64,000 bases of DNA from Cepaea nemoralis (lineage: Eukaryota > Mollusca > Gastropoda > Stylommatophora > Helicidae): the NCBI GenBank assembly GCA_014155875.1, contig JACEFZ010017671.1, positions 1,117,001 to 1,181,000 of the forward strand, written 5' to 3'. Below, piece by piece: positions 37,300-47,729 of this stretch (positions within the stretch are counted from its first letter, which is position 1; the number at the start of each line of letters is the position of its first letter). The translations under genes were made by a program, and so were the position numbers. The notes below the pieces were generated by a model. The model ran no database searches and had not been told where the DNA came from. It worked only from the letters and a program-made list of their open reading frames with translations.

Positions 37300-37302
37300 A
37301 TG
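36262..37302 (+). mobile_element. RTE-like LINE, 5'-truncated, with (GAT)n 3' tail
   Basis: The reverse-transcriptase part retains IKLGVRQGCALSQDLFSLYS, NNIRYADDTVLVADNA (YADD) and LNIKKTVTMVISKK. After frame breaks come VLQCYIEPVLLYGSESWN, RRETLGNIVTTGKIEGKRGR and GRPREIILDGFRRR, the usual order to the 3' end. The ATG-type tract at 37254-37299 is the 3' tail. Stops at 36557 and beyond make it defective. Confidence 0.85.
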
Positions 37303-37309
37303 TCACTAC

Positions 37310-37945
37310 GGTCATTGACCCGTATGGTCACTGCTAAGAAGGAACTTAATGTCAAACTATCTTCTTTATAGATGCCTAGAAAATTATGATTTGCGGTCTC
37401 ATTGAAAATCAGACAAACGGCGTAAATTGGTTTGTCCTTTATGTACCCCAGGATCACCCACATGGCCACATTCTGTATGCGCGCCAACCTTTCAAGCTAG
37501 CTCTTTGATACTGTCAGCAGTCCCAAACCACACTCAATGACAGAAATTATTAACTTTTGAAAGAGCCTGTAAATCATCCTCTGCTCTATCCCTGTTGTTG
37601 CCATCACCCTCAATGCATTTAGTCCCATACCAGCCTTCACCACCAAACCCTCCACATGATCCTTAAAAGACATACACTTGTCAAAGATGATACCCAAGTA
37701 CTTCAATTTTCGCTCTCTACTAAGAGACATCTGCCTTCACAATCCGGTTATCCAGGGAGTACCATACAACCGATGCCTTGTCTGGGTTTATAACGGCCCT
37801 TACATCCCTGCACCACTCCACACACCCCCCCCCCCCCCCCCCCCCATGGCGACTGCCGTCTGTAGGTCTTTAGTCAAACTTTCCCTATCCCTGCCTTGTC
37901 TGTACACCAGCACATCATCGCACATATTTACCTCCGATATTTAAC
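37310..37945 (-). mobile_element. fragment of a second LINE type (RNase-H-bearing group), RT C-terminal part
   Basis: Minus-strand pieces read MCDDVLVYRQGRDRESLTKD (a degraded YADD region near 37920), then RKLKYLGIIFDKCMSFKDHV, IISVIECGLGLLTVSKS and MARIQNVAMWVILGYIKDKP. The last piece resembles NEAMRIILGCTRDT at 54.05 kb, where the same LINE type goes on into RNase H. A C run on the plus strand (37826-37845) lies inside the coding remnant. Confidence 0.7.
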
Positions 37946-37949
37946 AACT

Positions 37950-38394
37950 TTATTTTTCTATGACGCGAAAATAGGAATAGCATTAAAAGAATTATGTACC
38001 TCAGCGTAAAAAAAATAAATGTTTATGAGATCATATAATGTATTTCAATCCACTCAGCGTGCCACTGAAAATCTTTCCGCGTGCCATGCTTGCACGGGTG
38101 CTGTATATTACCGACGTCTGGTCTACACTATTATACAAAAACAGGTAACATTTATAAGTAAATACGTCCTTTGCGTTCACCCACTTTGATATTTAATTTA
38201 GCATGAAGTAAAATACAGAAATGGAAATAACAAGAATAAAGCAGTGTGTAAACGTTACATTTATTTGATAAAGTGAAATACACAGAAATAATGCACATTC
38301 GAAAATATTTATTAAAAGCAATTAAAATATAACAATGCACTGGTGTGGATAATATGTAGTAAGATACTATTATATTTTTTGTTTAGTTTAGTTT
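37950..38394. other. no gene seen
   Basis: AT-rich sequence with no supported feature. Confidence 0.4.
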
Positions 38395-38750
38395 AGTTGA
38401 CGGATAAACATCACTACACACGGGTGTAACCATTCTACTCCTAACTCAAGCCGGAGTTCGAATAAACTCAGCTCAATACACGAGCTCCGTAGCACCGGCG
38501 AGGATCCTGAAATACTTTGGAAGATTTTTAACTCGAAATTTTTCCCGGGCAGCGCCGTTAGGCTACTCTTTTTCGATTTCCAGCTGCCAAGGGATTTTTT
38601 ACGTGGGCAACAATACACACGGGCGTCCGATCTCACTACCAATAGACCAGGGGAAACTTTGTTACTAGAAGTCAAAGTGAAATAAATCCCGGTCCTCCAG
38701 CAATCGAGGCGGACACTATACCTCGAGACCACTCAGCCCCCTTGACGATA
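38395..38750 (-). mobile_element. SINE-G-like dispersed repeat
   Basis: The reverse complement starts GGGGCTGAGTGGTCTCGAGG (box-A-like), continues TTGGTAGTGAGATCGGACGC and CCCACGTAAAAAATCCCTTG, paralleling 22083-22420. Confidence 0.65.
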
Positions 38751-38894
38751 CTATTATATATTTAGGAGCCTGTATCGTTGCTTTGTAACTTTCTTCTTTC
38801 TTTATTTACGATTTACCTGATTGCGACTTGTTTTTCAGCGCCAGTAAAGGAGAACCCTCTTGGCCATGTCAATTCAGTGAAAGTGTATACTATT

Positions 38895-39010
38895 GTATTG
38901 TTGTTATTCAGCTAATCAATCATGTTGTGTTGTTGTTATTCGACTAATCAATCATGTTGTGTTGTTATTCGGCTACTAAATTATGTTGTGTCGCTGTTAT
39001 TCGGCTCGTC
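38895..39010. repeat. ~33-bp tandem repeat, 4 units
   Basis: Four units of TTGTTATTCGACTAATCAAT followed by CATGTTGTG, with substitutions. Confidence 0.85.
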
Positions 39011-40011
39011 ATTCAATTGTGAAACATATTTTATTTTACTCCCGCTAAATCTGTATATTAAATGGTATTGTTGCAGCCGCTGCTGCAGTGCTGCTGAGGT
39101 GCTTACTAAACCAGCCGTAGTGGGTATTTCACACTTATGACACACGAAGAAATAAGGGCAATTTAGATATTACTCATGTATAACACCAGAGGTGTGCATA
39201 ATGTGGATGTTGCTTTTCTACAATGATCATCGGATATTACTGTACTCTTGTGCAATCTCGCAGCTGTTTAAGTTTTTCTCCAGTTTTCCCATGCTTCTAC
39301 ATTGTTTTTAATGTAAATCATTTCAATGTCTTTTTGTGGTATGTTCGCTTGCGTCGATCAGTTTGTAAACAACAAAATATTGTCAAACATAAATAAAGGT
39401 TAATTAGTAAATAACTAAACATCAAAACACATAAGCCAGAAACAACTTGTTGCACGATTTATTACCTAGCATGTTTTTATTGCTCAAATATAGTGAGGCG
39501 TTAGCAATCAGGCGGTCCCGGTCTGTTTTGTGTCAACAGAAAGAGATGGTTGTAAATTTGGAATTACCGTCGCGAAAACAGATGTTCTACTTTCTAACAA
39601 TATAAGTGACTATGTGTTTTAATTGTTTCAGATTAAGAAATATTTATTGACTCACTTTATATGATATATAACTCTGCAGTATGCACCTGACGAGATGCAG
39701 TTAAATACGTCCGGCAATACATCGTGTAACATATTGTTTGTGGCTTTAGTGTTTACACTAAAATAAATATGTGGAAAGATAGCAGTTTGCTCAAGAACAG
39801 TACAGTGTTGGCTAAATGTAAAATCGTTATGCAGTTAAGATTATATTAATACACGTATTTAAGATGAATTAATAATAAAAGTTGTTAAAACCATTTACTT
39901 CAAATATGTAGTTGCGATCTTAAAATAATAAACATAAATAATACTGCGTAATATTAATTGCAGTTATAGCCATATAATATACAAGTATGTACGTTCGTAT
40001 CGTAAGATAAA
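39011..40011. other. no gene seen
   Basis: One kilobase of AT-rich DNA. No coding or repeat structure was recognised. Confidence 0.4.
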
Positions 40012-40100
40012 TATAAGGGGCGTTCATTTGAAACCCGTTCATGCCGCACCGAGCGTAATTGCGTACGTGTGATATATTGTATTTTCACAAACGTAACATC
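40012..40100 (+). mobile_element. isolated mariner end
   Basis: ATAAGGGGCGTTCATTTGAAACCC and CATGCCGCACCGAGCGTAAT reproduce the right end of the mariner at 10496 (reverse complement), including about 60 bp inside the repeat. The rest of the element is gone. Confidence 0.8.
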
Positions 40101-40199
40101 GCGTCAATTATTTCCAGGACGAGAAAATCAGTGTTCATCACCAACAATACTAAGTTTGTTTCATATTACTATACAGCAACCGTAAAGCTCGGTTAGGCT

Positions 40200-40860
40200 A
40201 ACTTGTGACAAATTTAAAGAGATTCCATTCATCAAGCGAGCAAAGAAATATTACCGGAGAGAAGCCAAAAGGCTAGGAAAAAATTGATGACTGAAGAAAT
40301 AGTACAGTTGATGGCCAAAATAAAACAGAGTAAACAATGATAAGCATGTAAATAGCGAGATAAATAAAGAAATAAGAAATAATTGTGTGAAGGCAAAAGA
40401 AATTTGGTTAAATTAAAAGTGCAAGAGAATTGAATTAAATTATATTAAAGATACAAACAATATGCAGAAACAAATCAATGAGATTACAGGAAGAAATATA
40501 AGAATAAATACAGGTTGTGTAAAATCAAAAACAGGAAATATATTATTGGAGGAAGATGCTATGATAACGGAGGTGGAATGAGTATATAAGAGACTTATAT
40601 GATGGAGAAAGGGCAGAATTAACAGAAGAAAGTAACTTAGAAGGTCCACTATTCTAAAAGAAGAAGTTGATGTCGCTATCAAGCATATGAAGAAAGGAAA
40701 ATCAGCTGGACCAGATGGAATCACAATAGAAGAATTAGAAGTAATGGGGGAATTTGGAGTAGATATATTAACCAAAATGTTGAATGATATTTATAGCAGT
40801 GGATATATACCAAGCGATATGTTAAAATCTGTATTTATAACTGTCATTCATTCACTGCCT
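40200..40860 (+). mobile_element. RTE-like LINE fragment, RT N-terminal part
   Basis: Multiple stops. The best-preserved piece, 40660-40850, encodes DVAIKHMKKGKSAGPDGITI and LTKMLNDIYSSGYIPSDMLK, the start of a LINE reverse transcriptase (compare GKAPGADNITTEMI in the copies at 50.9 and 53.6 kb). It is cut off before the catalytic motif. Confidence 0.75.
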
Positions 40861-41019
40861 ATAATACTTTGCAATGATCTGTGACTGTCCCCCAGGACTG
40901 GGGTCAGAATTTGCTCCAACTCTAGTTTACGTCATTCAAAACGCTCACGTTTTCTGATTACATGGTGCCAGTTACCATTGCGTTCTTCGGAACAATCTCT
41001 AGTATTCTGCTAATGGGAC

Positions 41020-41870
41020 AGTAGAATCCTACCCATTAGCCGTAATAGCAGTAAAAACACCATATATCACAGTAAGAGTGCTAGCGTGTGTTCTAGACTC
41101 ACCAGTGGCAGATTTGATCATCGGAAACGTGCCAGGAGTTAAAGATTGTACAGAAGAAGAAGTAGTTTATTGGGATCAGAAACATAGTTTAAGTAGTAGC
41201 GAGGTAGGTACCAAAAGAAAACCTAAATTAGAGAGTATAGCTGAAGAAAAAGAGGCACTTGAAGTAGACACAGAGGACAGGGATAGGACAGCTGAGCAGG
41301 TGAGAATGGATCTAAAATAGAGCTGTAGGGAATCCCAGAGACAAGAGACTACTCTCGACAAATGTTTCCAAGGGTGTAGTAAAGTGAGACATAGACAATC
41401 AAAGAAGGGTAGATGGTGCTTCGAGAGGAAGAACAATGGTCTCACTCGCAGGTTTTCAGATGGCGGAACTGCATGTGGGCAAGTAGTATTACCGTTAACA
41501 CATAGAGACCGATATACGAGAACAGCTCAGGATAGGGCATGTGCAGGGCACATAGGAGTAAGGCGGAAGCAGCATAGAGCAGGATGCCAGGTATATTGGC
41601 CAGGATTTAATAAAGAGGTCAGACTAAACAGAGACTCCAGTGTCACAGTCCAATATGCAGATAGCAATGTTAACTCAGTTCAAAAGAGTGTTAACGACAT
41701 CACTGAACCAGGACTAGCAAACAGATGTGTTAAAGATATAGGAAACATGAGGCATGGGTATATGAAGGGTAGACACAGCATCGACAGGAATCATAGGTGG
41801 AGGTTTGAGGCAAGAAAAGAACCACCTGATATAGGGTCGGTACACAAACAGCTTGTGTCTTTTTGAGGTT
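41020..41870 (+). pseudogene. Gypsy-type LTR retrotransposon pol remnant
   Basis: 41027-41140 encodes LAVIAVKTPYITVRVLACVL then SPVADLIIGNVPGVKD, the end of a retroviral-type aspartic protease domain as found in Gypsy pol. After a stop at 41318 and a large loss (no reverse transcriptase is left), 41470-41640 encodes VVLPLTHRDRYTRTAQD and VYWPGFNKEVR, the zinc-binding N-terminal region of integrase. Most of its His/Cys ligands are missing: the usual first His is Gln, and the Cys pair is lost. No complete enzyme can be made. Confidence 0.7.
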
Positions 41871-42140
41871 GTTAATAGACCTGCAGATACACAAATATGA
41901 TGTTTCCTATGATGTAGTATTATTGTGTGATGTATTAGTTCATGCATTGGTACACAAGATAGAAAGTTGGTTGTATTGATGTGTGGGGAATATGGGAGTA
42001 TACTATGAGCATTCGAGGTATTATTTAGTGTGGTAGCTAGAGTGACATGTAGTCATACTTAGGGCTACCCAGGCAATATGTCTGGGGCTCATAGTTGATA
42101 AGGATTAGTCTCCCAACATTTGAAAACGATGTTTTCTTTT

Positions 42141-42880
42141 AAGGGGGGGGGGGGGATAATGACATATGCCTGGGTAATTGACATTAAGGTGAATGACCTG
42201 GCTACGAGAAAAACAATCAACCCTGAGAAATAATGGGGCCGGTGTGAGTGGAAACCCCCAGGGTGGATGGAGAGAAAGACAGTTTTAGGCTGGGTGTAAT
42301 GTTGTTGGGAGCCCAGGGAGGGGCTACACAGCAGGGTTAAAAGGCAGTGGAAAACTTTGACTAGTCAGTGGAAGCTGAGACCGACTGAGGTTCGGTTCGT
42401 GTGAAGTCGGGGGACTTCTGGGCAGTTGATGTTTTAGCGCCGAGCAGATCGGTGGGCTAATACGTGGGAGTTTAGACTGACTGCGGTCAGATCTTTTGTT
42501 GTGTTGTTCTCCCAGTTGTGAAGACAGGCTTGAAACCCAGTGGGGGTTGGATAGTTAATGGAGGCCTGAACCCAGAGTGGGTTTATAGTTAGTGGAGACA
42601 AGACCCATGTGTGTGGGTGTATTGTGTGAGGTCCAGCTGTGGATAGGAGCTGGATTACCTGTCTTATGGATTTGAGATGAAGCAGGCCGTGAGAAGACAG
42701 TGATGTGTACGTGTTAAATTGTGAGGAGGATATTTATATTCTATGGATTATATTGTGTCTGGATATATAAGGATGTTCCGTTTGTCCGTGTTCTTTCTGT
42801 ATTAAAGGATTATGTGCGCCAACTCAATCTTGTTTAATGACTGATGGATGTGTACTACTGGGGTGAGTTGCATTGTGAGA
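42141..42880 (+). mobile_element. polypurine tract and 3' LTR of the Gypsy remnant
   Basis: AAGGGGGGGGGGGGGA at 42141-42156 is a polypurine tract, followed at 42160 by TGACATATGCCTGGGTAATT as the LTR start. Inside lie a TTAAAAG promoter-like site (42337-42343) and ATTAAA (about 42801). The right boundary is uncertain (about 42880), and no second LTR copy was found for comparison. Confidence 0.5.
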
Positions 42881-43054
42881 CAGTTAGATAGCTCAATTGA
42901 CACACCAGGAGCATCGTTACTAGACAACGACCATCTCACGAACTTATCAATTAACAACATCGTGATAGTCTGGAATCCTGGGAATGATTCCATCCCCAGT
43001 ATAAAAGTATAATATATATTATGCATGTAGAACTGACTTTTTCAAATACCACTA

Positions 43055-43185
43055 AAATATGTACTACCCGTGAAATATGTACTACTTGTGAAATATGTTC
43101 TACTTGTGAATTATGTACTACTTGTGAAATATTTACTACTTGTGAAATGTGTAATACCTGTGAAATGTGTACTGCCTGTGAAATG
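43055..43185. repeat. 18-bp tandem repeat just beyond the receptor stop codon
   Basis: About seven units of TGTACTACTTGTGAAATA with variants. It lies in the expected 3' UTR of the minus-strand receptor gene. Confidence 0.85.
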
Positions 43186-43203
43186 ATAATGAAGCAGAAG
43201 TGC

Positions 43204-45798
43204 TCACCGATCCCCATACTTGAACTTTTCCCACCTGGTCATGAGAGCAGGAATAGTGTAGAGAACTGGGTTGACAGCAGAGTTGATGGGAAGAAGGAGC
43301 ACTGTTGTCCAGGCATACACCTCACTGCTGACCTCATGTCCACCAAGTGATAAAAGTCCCATGAGTCCAATAGGAAACCAACAGAGAAAATCAGACAGGA
43401 CAATAAGAGACAGTTGTTTGGCTACTGTTATATCTTCTGCTCGTCGTGAACGGTACATGCTGGTTGCTGTCTTAGGCATTTTACTCTCTGACATGGCGTG
43501 GAAAATTGCATATTGGCCACAAGCAATGATGAGAAACATGAAGAAGTTATAAAAGATAAACACTCCGACTGAATACTCCCAACCATTGACTCGTGTGTTT
43601 GTCAAAGGCAAGCCAAGACACATTGCGTTCGTAGAATATATGTCAAGATTTAACACAATAGGAATCAGTGATAATGAGAAAGCTGTGAACCAGGACAAAA
43701 CAACTGAGACAACTCTGGGTATTTTTGATAACTTGATTTCACCAAATGGAAATTTTATCACCAAAAATCTATCAAGAGTGATAAGAAAAATAAAGATTGT
43801 AGATGCTTCACTCGAAAGGGTGGCCATAAAGCCTGCCAACTTACATAGAACACTTGCCTTCCATTTCTTTTCTTTCAGAACATAAATGTCTCTAAAGGAA
43901 TAATCAGCGCCTGCAATAATAAACATATAGACTCCCATAATGAAGTCAGATACGCCCAAGTTTGTCACAAACAGACCGTATCCTGTGTTCAGAACTGACC
44001 TGTCCCAGATTACACGGTAGGCAATTACCGCTATATTCCCCAAGACGGCAAGAACTGCAACCATCCAGAGAAGAACGCGCTGAACAGGCAGTTTCACCAG
44101 GTCGAAACATGAAGAGATAGCGTCTACAGGGGCCTGACATGCGTGAGCTGGAGTTTTAGAACCTCTGATTTGTGGACAGCAAATCTGATCATTATCAACA
44201 TACATATTCTGGCTAATGGTAAGATCACTTAATAAAAGTAAATTAATATCCGCAATATGGATTCCGCGTAAATCGAGCGTCTGTAATGTGAATTCAGCAG
44301 GAAAATATGTCCTTCTAAAATCTGAAATCAAAGTGTGGCTTAAATTAAGGTGATTCAACATTGGCAACCCTACAAACACTGAGTCATCTAAATGGGAAAG
44401 ACCTGTATGAGACAGATCAATTATCTCGAGAAAACTGAACTGGAGATGTTTTACCGAAACCAGATGTGTATTGAAAGACACATTCAAGCAATTGATATTG
44501 TTAAATATATATGTGTCAGGAAAGCTGCTAAATATTTCGCGTATCATATTGTAGCTGATATCTAGTTTTGTAATTTGTGAATCGCGATTGATAAATGGAA
44601 ATGAATTAAGTTCAGTAATGTTGCATCCAGACAGGATAAGTACTTTCACATATGGAAACGAATTAAGATAATAGCCAGTAGAAGTGCCAAGTTTTAGAAA
44701 ATTCATCCCTGAGAGGTCGAGGTATTTTGTTCGTTTGTTAATATCAAAATCAGCAATGCGTGGCTCAGACATACTAATTATCCGATTTTTAAGATATAAT
44801 ATTCTGTAACTTGACCCTATAAGTGTCCCCCCTGTACAGCGGAAACCTTCAGGGCATATTCGACAACCTAGTTCATCGTCTTTGTTTGGACAATCAGCAT
44901 GTCCGTCACAAACCAGGTCTGGATGAAGACAAATCTTACTGTCCCAACATGCAAAGTTTCCTGTACACGGGCCAATGTAGAAAGGCTGCTCGTCCTCCCC
45001 CGTAGGGCAGTGAGCTTTTCCATCAAGAAGATAATGTTGAGGGATGCAATACGACCTCTGACATTTCACATAGCCTTCCTTGCACTGAAAGTCCTCACAG
45101 TCCCTAAGATGAGACATATCCCTACAACCTATGGTACCGCCATACCTGTCCACGACATACACACATTTAGGAGCCCAGATGCTGCCCACACTGTTATTGC
45201 AGGTGTTTGCAGGTTCTAGTTTTCCTATACTCTCATCCAATGGTCCTTCTGGTCCTTTACAATGTTCAAATCCGTCGTGAAGCTCAGATACACTTACACA
45301 GTTGTCAGTGTTACAGATCAATGCACAGTTTGTGTTATCTTTATAAGAAATATTTTCAGCTGAGTTTTCATCACTCAGAACATAAAAATTGTCTTGACAA
45401 ACCATGCAATCGAATTCCCCGTCATTGACCCACTGAAGTGGCAGACAGGAACCGTCACAACAACGTACACTAGCACACTCATTGTCACTACATAACTCCT
45501 CGTCACTTCCATCAGTACAGTCCTTGACATTGTCACACTTCATGTCTATGTGCAATAAACGTTGCCCACATTTGCAATCCCTGTCATCTGTCAGACAAGA
45601 AGCTTCATCTCGTTTGTTGATGCAGTGGTCAATGAAATCACAGACAAGACTGTAGGGAATATACCTCTGTTTACCTGCATTTTCCCCACAATCAAACATG
45701 GGGAAGTCTTTATTATTGTTTTTGAGGAATTGAAGAAATTCTGTGTTTGCCACGTTTTCAGACACGGACACAATATTTCCTTCAAATTTCACAAAATC
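43204..45798 (-). CDS. LDLa/LRR/7TM relaxin-receptor-like GPCR, part after the in-frame stop
   Basis: A 864-codon frame continues in phase from the upstream segment after one TGA. Residue numbers below count from Val 45792. About 30-130 and 235-310 hold LDL-receptor class A-type cysteine modules, e.g. CDNVKDCTDGSDEELC and CLHPDLVCDGHADC with acidic calcium-site residues. 345-525 holds leucine-rich repeats (KYLDLSGMNF, ITKLDISYNM, LEIIDLSHTGL, LNHLNLSHTLI). A hinge CFDLVKLPVQR leads to seven membrane helices (about 570-848), with LGVSD in TM2, DRF replacing DRY after TM3, CWFP in TM6 and NPVLY in TM7. This is the LGR type-C layout known from snail GRL101 and relaxin receptors. It would sit in the plasma membrane and couple to G proteins; the ligand is unknown. 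There is no ATG near 45798, so this part depends on readthrough, an unseen splice, or is dead. Confidence 0.88.
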   Translation of the reverse strand, partial: DFVKFEGNIVSVSENVANTEFLQFLKNNNKDFPMFDCGENAGKQRYIPYSLVCDFIDHCINKRDEASCLTDDRDCKCGQRLLHIDMKCDNVKDCTDGSDEELCSDNECASVRCCDGSCLPLQWVNDGEFDCMVCQDNFYVLSDENSAENISYKDNTNCALICNTDNCVSVSELHDGFEHCKGPEGPLDESIGKLEPANTCNNSVGSIWAPKCVYVVDRYGGTIGCRDMSHLRDCEDFQCKEGYVKCQRSYCIPQHYLLDGKAHCPTGEDEQPFYIGPCTGNFACWDSKICLHPDLVCDGHADCPNKDDELGCRICPEGFRCTGGTLIGSSYRILYLKNRIISMSEPRIADFDINKRTKYLDLSGMNFLKLGTSTGYYLNSFPYVKVLILSGCNITELNSFPFINRDSQITKLDISYNMIREIFSSFPDTYIFNNINCLNVSFNTHLVSVKHLQFSFLEIIDLSHTGLSHLDDSVFVGLPMLNHLNLSHTLISDFRRTYFPAEFTLQTLDLRGIHIADINLLLLSDLTISQNMYVDNDQICCPQIRGSKTPAHACQAPVDAISSCFDLVKLPVQRVLLWMVAVLAVLGNIAVIAYRVIWDRSVLNTGYGLFVTNLGVSDFIMGVYMFIIAGADYSFRDIYVLKEKKWKASVLCKLAGFMATLSSEASTIFIFLITLDRFLVIKFPFGEIKLSKIPRVVSVVLSWFTAFSLSLIPIVLNLDIYSTNAMCLGLPLTNTRVNGWEYSVGVFIFYNFFMFLIIACGQYAIFHAMSESKMPKTATSMYRSRRAEDITVAKQLSLIVLSDFLCWFPIGLMGLLSLGGHEVSSEVYAWTTVLLLPINSAVNPVLYTIPALMTRWEKFKYGDR

Positions 45799-47033
45799 TC
45801 ACTTTCTTAAAGCGATTTTGAAGCTTTCACTTGAAGCTGGTTTTATGCTAATAGAGTCAACATGTTCAACCTGTCTAGGAAGGCTTAACTCACACAATGA
45901 CAGCCGAGTTATTTTGAAGTCACAATTTATGTCCTCCCAACCTTCAGTAAAGCCGTTTTTATCAGAGGAATCGTTCTGTATTAGTTTATTGTCATTAACA
46001 TCGGTATTGAGCATATATTTAAATCGCCACATTCCACACTTGTTAAGTGTGTATCCTCCGGAAGGTTTACCAGACAACCAATGGTTTATTATCATAGGAT
46101 TATGCTCTTTTGCATCAAACCGTGATCCGGAAATAAGCCACCGAAATCGTTTTGCATAGTTACTCAAATCCCTGTAAATGCCAATATAGATTTGAGCATT
46201 GTGCCGATCAAAATTAGATACGCTGCTATCATATTTAATAAATTCATATAAATACCTATGTAAAAAGGTCATTTCCTCTGTGGTTTCAATTGCTGCTAAT
46301 CTTGCGGAGACCGACCTGCATTCTTGATCAGCATAATGCCATGATTCTTGTTCTCTAATCTGTAATTTATAACAGGAAAGTGATTCGGTGCCGACTGTAT
46401 GCTCAAACAGAACCTCATCTTGAAAACACTGCTTGCACATTGCCATGATTAAACTGCGAACATGATTATTATAGTGTTCTAGTGGTAACACAATAATATC
46501 AGTCGAGAGAGCGAGTGTATTACCAATGACTACAACAAATATCTTCACGTCAGAAGAATTCCTCTGTTGCAGAATGGTCGACACATTTCGAATGACCTCT
46601 TGTGTCAGATTAGAATCAACCAGAAAGATGACCCCAACATGGATTGCCGTCTGTCTAACTGCACTCATTCCATTAAACAACCGTTCAATAAAGCGTATTT
46701 TATGTTCCAGAACGGTATTAGCCATCCTGCGTGTTGTCCGTAGAAGTGCTATGCTCCAGTTCTGGTATGGCTCCTTTTTCTTTTGAAATGTCTCCATACT
46801 CCAGTTTTCGACATCTATACTCACATTGTGAGAAGAGAAATGGTAAATCACTCGAGCTACCAATAGCTGAGATTGGTTCATGCTGGAGGTTAAATTTGAA
46901 AATGCCAATTCAAAGTCATCAACGAAGGTGTCTAGATAATACCAATCCTCCAAATTATCCACCAAAGACACGATGTCCATATCATGAAAACAGTGTTTTA
47001 ATGGAAAATGTCCACTAGGGCCTCCAGACGTCC
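45799..47033 (-). CDS. vWA-like and C-type lectin domains of the same receptor, ending in TGA
   Basis: The exon begins after a strong splice acceptor (GTATCATTATTACAG, ending at 47034), phase 1, so coding exons upstream are missing from view. The order is a vWA-like domain (about 47000-46430), recognised by MDIVSLVDNLEDW and HVGVIFLVDSN...VKIFVVVIGN. The usual metal site DxSxS reads DNLED, so metal binding is doubtful. Next comes a C-type lectin domain (about 46390-45880) with SCYKL, HYADQECRSVSARLAAIE, YIGIYRDL, LNKCGMW, GWEDINC and LSLCEL. Several N-glycosylation sequons fit an ectodomain. After a linker (FKIALRK) comes TGA at 45799-45801. Translation on both sides of it is in the same frame. 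A soluble vWA-lectin protein is the product if the stop is obeyed. Confidence 0.85.
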
Positions 47034-47058
47034 CTGTAATAATGATACAATAATGCAT
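47034..47058 (-). other. splice acceptor of the receptor exon
   Basis: The reverse complement of this stretch, ending TTGTATCATTATTACAG, is a pyrimidine-rich 3' splice site before GGACGTCTGG. An ATG lies inside it (47058-47056) but would be intronic. No upstream exon was identified between here and 50 kb. Confidence 0.7.
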
Positions 47059-47179
47059 GAGCGCCAACGTTAAACAATTTGTCTAAACATGTGCATATGT
47101 ATATAATGTAACCGAATACGTTAGTAGACATAAATGAAGAGACGCTGGTATTTTAAAGTCATATAATGATAGATGCGCC

Positions 47180-47425
47180 GGTCTCTCTGGCCGAGGGGTT
47201 ACAACACTTTCTCCGTAATCCCGTTTATCACGCAGAGTCTCGTAGCGGGCGAGAGCTGGAAGCGGTTCGACCCCCGCTGGTGACTTGCTGGATAACTGAG
47301 CCGGCCGCTCAGAAAGCAATGGCAAACTACTGAGCGTAATCTTGCCAAGAAATCGACAGACAGCTGAAAAATGCTGCTGTTGACAGCGATGTCCTGTAAA
47401 GGATATGCGAATTTAAAAAAAAAAT
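47180..47425 (+). mobile_element. SINE-A copy, variant head (A2), with A-rich tail
   Basis: Complete: GGTCTCTCTGGCCGAGGGGT (box A), GGTTCGACCCCC (box B), CAGAAAGCAATGGCAAACTA, GTTGACAGCGATGTCCTGTA, AAGGATATGC and an A-rich end. Confidence 0.9.
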
Positions 47426-47544
47426 TATAGCTGCAAATTTATTTGGATCAATTGTTGTATATACGAGTATATACGAGGGTAAGTTGATACACTCGTAATA
47501 AGCCACTCATAAACAATACATTAGTTTATAGATAGCTTATGTGA

Positions 47545-47603
47545 TAATCCATCCATCCATCCGTCCGTCCGTCCGTCCGTCCGTCAGTCCGTCAGTCCGT
47601 CTG

Positions 47604-47664
<61 letters not shown>

Positions 47665-47687
47665 GCCTGCCTGCCTGCCTGCCTGCC

Positions 47688-47722
<35 letters not shown>
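47545..47722. repeat. (GTCC)n/(GTCT)n/(GCCT)n tetranucleotide array
   Basis: Four sub-blocks (CATC, GTCC/GTCA, GTCT, GCCT) and a second GTCT block, showing successive point changes spread by slippage. Confidence 0.97.
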
Positions 47723-47723
<1 letters not shown>

Positions 47724-47729
47724 ATAAAT

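Noticed and set aside
45790..45792. GTG as start of a separate 862-residue receptor
   Set aside because: GTG is not a credible start for a nuclear animal gene, and the frame is continuous with the upstream lectin segment except for one TGA.
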